Source of the DNA: Diadema setosum
Lineage: Eukaryota; Echinodermata; Echinoidea; Diadematoida; Diadematidae
Direction: 5' to 3'
DNA: 64,000 nucleotides
Assembly: GCF_964275005.1 (NCBI RefSeq)
Contig: NC_092690.1
Location: 5,434,836 to 5,498,835, forward strand
In this document: positions 59,533-64,000 of the stretch, one piece after another
How the letters are laid out: each line of letters starts with the position of its first letter
How positions within the stretch are numbered: the first letter of the stretch is position 1
Program-made: the position numbers and the translations under genes
The notes under the pieces: model-generated
The model's database searches: none
What the model saw: the letters and a program-made list of their open reading frames with translations, nothing else
What the model was told of the DNA's origin: nothing

Positions 59533-59786
59533 TATAATAGAACAAAGTAAAACCTAGTGGTCCTAATAAAAGGTTGGTCTCAGCTTTTCTTGGGACCTCT
59601 TTGTTTTTGGATTTCTCTTTTTTTTCATCTCCTTTGTCATTTTCAGGTGAAATTTGTTTTAACATAAAGAGGGCAGACAAACAGATGAGGGTGACTGCCT
59701 TTAATGGTGAGGACAGACTTAGTATGTATGTACAGTGTACTCTAAATTTCTGTCTTTTTTTTTATTTGCTGTAATACAACATGCAG

Positions 59787-59815
59787 AGATCCAGGAAGAC
59801 TGCTCATTCGACATC
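59787..59815 (+). other. ANAPC13: 5' untranslated part of the ANAPC13 coding exon, after the splice acceptor
   Basis: A T-rich tract (about 59750-59768) and AG at 59785-59786 precede a 29-base stretch leading to the MDSEV start codon. The acceptor is predicted from sequence only. Confidence 0.55.
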
Positions 59816-60037
59816 ATGGATTCAGAAGTGATGCGGGAAGGCCGTCTGCTCGACATCGTCGACGACCAGTGGCGGACGGACAAGCTGCCCAATGACGACA
59901 TCGAAATCCCGCAGAACCACATGCCCAGCGAGGCGGAAGGGGCCAAGGAAGAGGGGGAGAAGGATATGGAAGACCGATGGACGGACCTGGCCCTGCACAA
60001 CCTCAACACTTCGCAGAGTTCAAATCAAGGAAACTGA
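59816..60037 (+). CDS. ANAPC13: Anaphase-promoting complex subunit 13
   Basis: A 73-residue protein matching the APC13/SWM1 family: MDSEV start, GR-LLDIVDD-WR-DKLP block (residues 9-25), IEIP (29-32), an acidic low-complexity middle (38-52), and the conserved WTDLAL motif (55-60) near the C terminus. The vertebrate protein is 74 residues with the same layout. APC13 is a small structural subunit of the anaphase-promoting complex, a ubiquitin ligase that targets cyclins and securin, and it stabilises the TPR-subunit lobe. The frame is open upstream to 59735, but a pyrimidine-rich run followed by AG at 59785-59786 marks a likely splice acceptor, so the exon probably starts at 59787 and translation at 59816. 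GC content and codon use differ clearly from the AT-rich flank. An upstream 5'UTR exon was not located; a GTAAGG at 57655 is one possible donor. The 3' end is partly duplicated downstream. Confidence 0.95.
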   Translation: MDSEVMREGRLLDIVDDQWRTDKLPNDDIEIPQNHMPSEAEGAKEEGEKDMEDRWTDLALHNLNTSQSSNQGN

Positions 60038-60203
60038 ACCACTCGTGGCACAGTGTGCGGGTCTTTCATCGTGCATCAATTTCCAAGACCTCCCTCTGTG
60101 GGAATGATAATTCCTTGAGTTCTTCCGTGCTTGCTCATCATGGATATTCTACTTGAGACATGTAAAAATTTGCAGAAATTGGGGCTGAGACTGAGGGTTA
60201 AAA

Positions 60204-60600
60204 GGACCGATGGACGGACCTGGCCCTGCACAACCTCAACACCTTACAGAGTTCAAATCAAGGAAACTGAACCACACGTGGCGAGGTGTTGGTCTTTCAT
60301 CGTGCCTCAATATCCATGACCTCCCTCCATGTGGACAATAATTCTGCCGTGCATTGCCTTTGTGGATATTTCACGTGATACATATACACGTATGTGCAGG
60401 ATTTGGGGACAAGACTGAGGCTTAGAAGATTCAATGGATGGTCCTGTCACTGCACAATGTCATCACTTTGCAAAGATCAAAACTGATCCACATGTGGAGA
60501 GGTTTGCCAATCATTCAACGAGCATCAATTTCCATGACCTCCTTCCGTTTGGACAATGATTCCTGAACATCTGCCTTGCTTGAGCATTGCGGATAGTTCT
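60204..60600 (+). repeat. Two further copies of the ANAPC13 3' end (tail codons plus 3' flank)
   Basis: The segment from the RWTDLAL codons through the 3' flank (about 59970-60200) is followed by a second copy starting near 60205 and a third near 60430, spaced about 220-235 bases. Copy 2 still encodes DRWTDLALHNLNT and ends in the same stop (about 60269). Copy 3 has indels and no intact motif. Shared non-coding words include the AATTTCCATGACCTCC-type stretch and GGACAATGATTCC-type stretch. Copy 2 has no ATG-led ORF of its own, so it is 3' flank or an alternative last exon rather than a gene. Confidence 0.85.
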
Positions 60601-60960
60601 GTTGATGTTTGCTGAATTTTGAGACAAGACATGGGATAATGGATGATGGCAAACGCGAGGCTGACCGCATTGTAAATGTTTTCCTCTTAGTTATCATGCT
60701 TTCCTGCAGTGCAAAATATGCAAGCTGTAACCTCAGCTGTTTTTCATGTTTTGTTGTATGACATTCTTTTTTTATATTATTTTCATGTGTATATCTGTCA
60801 TAATCATGTTGTACACTAAACAGTAAAAACAAAAACAGAAATGAAGAGGTTCGTCTCTCATTTTTAATGAGTGTCTTTTTTCTGTGTAAGTTTGCTCTTG
60901 TCGAAACCATTGGTGCTGTCAAAGGTTATGTGCTCTCTGAATGGTTATACAGTGGGAAAC
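60600..60960. other. Non-coding stretch after the ANAPC13 tail copies
   Basis: No gene; a clear polyadenylation hexamer was not identified. Confidence 0.4.
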
Positions 60961-60961
60961 T

Positions 60962-61560
60962 CTATAGGTAAAGAGTTCTCTAAACACATCCAGAAGTTGT
61001 ATTTACCTGTGACAGTTTTGACAACGGGCTGTCATCTTTCACAAATGATGGCTAATCGGCAACTGATGATACGGCGCCAATCAGCAATCACCCAGGAGTG
61101 ACATCTTAGTGATAGTGCCATCGTAAATGTTGGTATGCATTGCACCCCCATCCCAGTTCATGTTGTGGGGGCCGGGGTTCTTTTACTCCAAATGGCCTCC
61201 CTGATGCGTCTGTTCAGGTCCTGGCTCTCTCTCGCTACTAACTGCGACCCCTCCCAGTTGATGACGTGATTTTCCCTCCCAGCATGGTCAGTTATATGGC
61301 AGGCTTGTTGTATGTTGGGCTTTCGGATGCACTTTGTGCTCGTGTGTATGATTGTCCATCCAATTTTTGGATTTTGCATACCAACTGTCTGACATTTACG
61401 ATGGCGCTATCTCTCGGATGTCACACCTGGGTGATTGCTGATTGGCGCCATATTATCAGTTACCAATCAGCCATTGTTTGAGAAAGATGACAGCCTGTCG
61501 TCGAAACTGTCACAGGTAAATACAACTTTTGGATGTGTTTAGAGAACTCTTTGCCTATAT
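60962..61560. mobile_element. Penelope-like remnant between about 180-bp inverted arms
   Basis: 60962-61142 and 61370-61560 are inverted copies (AAAGAGTTCTCTAAACACAT, TTGTATTTACCTGTGACAG, GGCGCCAATCAGCAATCACC). The centre carries a minus-strand coding relic. Inverted terminal repeats of this kind are known in some Penelope-like elements. Confidence 0.6.
61158..61379 (-). pseudogene. GIY-YIG-associated C-terminal relic (Penelope-like)
   Basis: The frame reads ACHITDHAGRENHVINWEGS, then ESQDLNRRIREAIWSK. After a frameshift it continues NMNWDGGAMHTNIYD. The order H-x-INW...R-x-REAI...MNxDxG is the usual tail after the GIY-YIG nuclease fold of Penelope-type retroelements. The catalytic GIY-YIG part and reverse transcriptase are not present. 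Confidence 0.5.
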
Positions 61561-61596
61561 TTATCAACAATCCTTATGAACTTATTTCGCAATTTA

Positions 61597-61784
61597 CAGT
61601 GGAAACTTGATATAAAGAGATCTAATATAACAAAATACCTGATATAACAAACTAATTTCTCCCGTCCCAGTGAACTTACTTCCTTTGTTTTGTATTGTTT
61701 ATTGAATACTGATATAACAAAATTTCTGACATACAGAACAAAGTGTCTTGGTTCCAATGATCTCGTTATAGTGTATTTTCACTG
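61597..61784. mobile_element. pogo/Tigger-like miniature element, 188 bp
   Basis: Ends CAGTGGAAACTTGATATAAA and, inverted, CAGTGAAAATACACTATAAC; TA flanks (61595-61596 and 61785-61786). Internal ATATAACAAA words. Confidence 0.85.
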
Positions 61785-61786
61785 TA

Positions 61787-62340
61787 ACTAGTAAACAACA
61801 AGCAATGGAAAAGGGATTTAACAATGTACTGATACATGTACAGTGTATGTGTGTGTGTGTGCGTACGTGTGTATGTATGTGTGTGTGTGTGTGTGTGTGT
61901 GCGTGTGTGTGTGTTTATGTGTGAGTGTGTTACATGTGTCATAATGGGTGCATTCTAATCTTACCACACATATTGTACTTGTCAGTTGACATAGTTGCAT
62001 AATTAAATCTGAACAGTTTCACTTAAGTCACATGATGAGGTGAATTCATTTTGCATTATAGAAGTAAGAAATAAGGATAAACACATAAAGATGTGTAACC
62101 AATCTTATACAACCCACCCTCCCCCTCGAAACAAAATAAGAAGAAATAAACAGAAATAAACAACATTCTTATCCTTTTTGGGTAGTCCTAAGAATTCTCT
62201 CATACACAAGGACCTAAGATATGTTGTTATAATAGATTTATCACTGTATATCCGGGTGCAAAAATAACAAGAGATACAAAGAGTTGGTACGTGTCAGCAA
62301 AATCATCTTTAAACTAAAGAGGGTTTTTTTTTTATGTATC
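61787..62340. repeat. Non-coding with (GT)n microsatellite
   Basis: GT/GTAT repeat at 61845-61932. No gene. Confidence 0.8.
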
Positions 62341-62350
62341 TATATATATA

Positions 62351-62593
62351 TGAAGGGTTTGTTTGCAAAAACTGATAAGTCCATTTTTGAAGATTTTGAA
62401 GTACGATCTCTGTCATAAAGTACAAAATAATACCTTTTAAATGATATATTGGTCACTACATATGAAGGTATATTTTTGAAGTTATGGTCAAAAGAAGCAA
62501 ACATTTTCTTATTATTCTCTTTATTTTTCTTGACGTTTAATCGTAAATATCTCCATTTGGCAAATATGGACTTATCGGTTTTTGCAAACAAAC

Positions 62594-62597
<4 letters not shown>
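62351..62597. mobile_element. Fold-back miniature element flanked by (TA)n, type 1
   Basis: Ends TGAAGGGTTTGTTTGCAAAA and, inverted, TGAAGTTTGTTTGCAAAAAC, then GATAAGTCCAT on both arms. TATATATA lies directly outside both ends. Confidence 0.85.

Positions 62598-62644
<47 letters not shown>
62598..62644. repeat. (TA)n between two miniature elements
   Basis: About 43 bases of uninterrupted TA. Confidence 0.97.
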
Positions 62645-62646
<2 letters not shown>

Positions 62647-62874
62647 CGTCGCTGGGATGACAAGACCTCGTATCTACAAAATGTCAAATGTTCAGGAGAG
62701 CCAAAAAACATGGCGGCCAAAGCAATGTAGCGAATGGGAAAGCCTTTCCTTTGACATGCCGTGGTGGCTTCATTTTTGGAGTAAGACAGTTGGGATTTGG
62801 ACAGGACTGGACCATTAATCAAAAAAAGTCATTTTCACCGAAATTGCAGATACAAGGTCTTGTCACCCCAGCGA

Positions 62875-62878
<4 letters not shown>
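62645..62878. mobile_element. Fold-back miniature element flanked by (TA)n, type 2
   Basis: Ends ATCGTCGCTGGGATGACAAG and, inverted, ATCGTCGCTGGGGTGACAAG, similarity about 31 bases (to GTATCT). Unrelated in sequence to type 1. Confidence 0.88.

Positions 62879-62937
<59 letters not shown>
62879..62937. repeat. (TA)n microsatellite
   Basis: About 58 bases of TA adjoining the type 2 element. Confidence 0.97.
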
Positions 62938-62940
<3 letters not shown>

Positions 62941-63505
62941 TGTAGTACTGAGTACCTGATCTCTTCATAACAAAGTTCCACTGTTTGACAATGTGCTTGC
63001 TTAGCACGTTTCAGTAGTGAGAATTAATCATACAGCAAGACATTATGCCAGGATCTTTATACAGGTACATGTATATAAATACAAATAAAAACAATCTAGA
63101 ATCATGTTGAAAAGCATGACATATGAACATCTACTTCTCTGTGAAGAATAACCTAGAAAAACAAACAGACCTAAAAACAAACAAAAATCACCATAATGCA
63201 AGGAGTTCTTGAAACCCACCATGGAACACAAAATCACTGCATATCCCCTATGGATCTACGACTTCTCTTCTTGCTATCTGCTCGTCCATTTCACCCGGCC
63301 ATTTTCTCAACATTTTACCTAAAAACCCTGGCACTACACCCGCACTACAGGCTTACAGCACAAATTTTCCCCAAATATAATAGATTAATACTATTTTTTT
63401 TGCTTCATACATTCTACCTCATACGAGTACACAAAATCAAAATACGGTACAGAGTCAAATTGCCAGATAGAAGCAAAGGCATTGGTTACCACTGGGAGCA
63501 GTGAT

Positions 63506-63540
<35 letters not shown>

Positions 63541-64000
63541 TGTTTGAGTCATCACATTTGATGCAATTTCATGTGTAGGTCGGTTGTTTCACAAAACATC
63601 ATACCATATGACATTTTTCAATTAAGTCTTAAATATAAGGAGCTATCACTTTTTCTCCATAACCATAACTCTAGACTGTTTAGTCTGGAAACAATTTTAT
63701 TATCACTATTGTTCACATTTTGTCTGTTTATTAATACTTGACATTCAATATAATTATCAAACAGTTCATATTGGTTGTTTCTATGCCTAACTCACATTTC
63801 AGAACTATTTTGAAGCACTAAGGCTGGGTTTTTGTTTGCAAATGGTAAAGTATTCCTTTAAGGTTTGATTGTCCTGGGTCAAGTTGTTTTGTAGTCGAGT
63901 TGCCAAAGCTCTCCCCGACACGCGGTACGTGTAGTGTAGTGTTTAGCACGCAGACCTCGGTTCAGCACGCACTACACCGACTAAACTCGTCCCTCGATTT
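62938..64000. other. Non-coding stretch to window end
   Basis: TA run at 63519-63541. Near the end, GTGTAGTGTAGTG (63930) and GCACTACAC (63968) can pair. No gene supported. Confidence 0.45.

Overview
This is a metazoan genomic window: long AT-rich non-coding stretches, no dense ORFs, splice signals, microsatellites and many layers of transposon debris. The frequent TAGGCCTA-type words, the mix of element families, and a local array of intronless rhodopsin-type GPCR genes suggest an echinoderm, most likely a sea urchin. That assignment is an inference. No rRNA, tRNA, CRISPR or bacterial feature was seen.

Protein-coding content is sparse. Three related class A GPCR genes lie on the minus strand (5450-6469 intact; 24425-25390 intact; 52447-53484 broken by a 4-bp loss in TM3 and a 16-bp duplication in intracellular loop 3). 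Each sits in a homologous segmental-duplication block that shares flanks on both sides: block A about 1-7720, block C about 20815-26640, block D about 50390-54960. Block B (about 16400-19890) has the flank but no receptor. Near the right end, on the plus strand, is the coding exon of ANAPC13 (59816-60037), a small anaphase-promoting-complex subunit. Its last codons and 3' flank are duplicated twice downstream. A two-exon piece of an unrecognised gene lies on the minus strand at 35932-37749; its last exon is split by a 310-bp inverted-repeat insertion.

The rest is mobile or repetitive DNA. Several elements have exact boundaries: a PIF/Harbinger-type element with TTA duplications (43161-45234), a hAT-like element with 6-bp duplications (29847-33002), a TTAA-flanked fold-back (51224-51777), TA-flanked pogo/Tigger-like miniature elements (42537-43049, 61597-61784, 21655-21837), a TA-flanked element (58717-59532), a TATA-flanked element (11077-12237), and a hairpin element built of GAGTGAA words (18034-18311). 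Paralogous empty sites exist for two of them. 5'-truncated non-LTR retrotransposon tails recur at 1-250, 1046-2400, 9034-10043, 14510-15450, 16070-16660, 17343-18034, 27767-29191, 48180-49375 and 49520-50380, with an ORF1 fragment at 38590-39095 and a Penelope-like endonuclease fragment at 61158-61379.

The strongest candidates for something undescribed are: the element at 56145-57497, whose two ends are inverted arrays of a GCCCACAAATGTA motif with variable spacers; the two different miniature elements each embedded in (TA)n at 62351-62940; and the tandemly duplicated 3' end of ANAPC13. The GPCR blocks also allow relative dating of insertions because block copies supply empty alleles.
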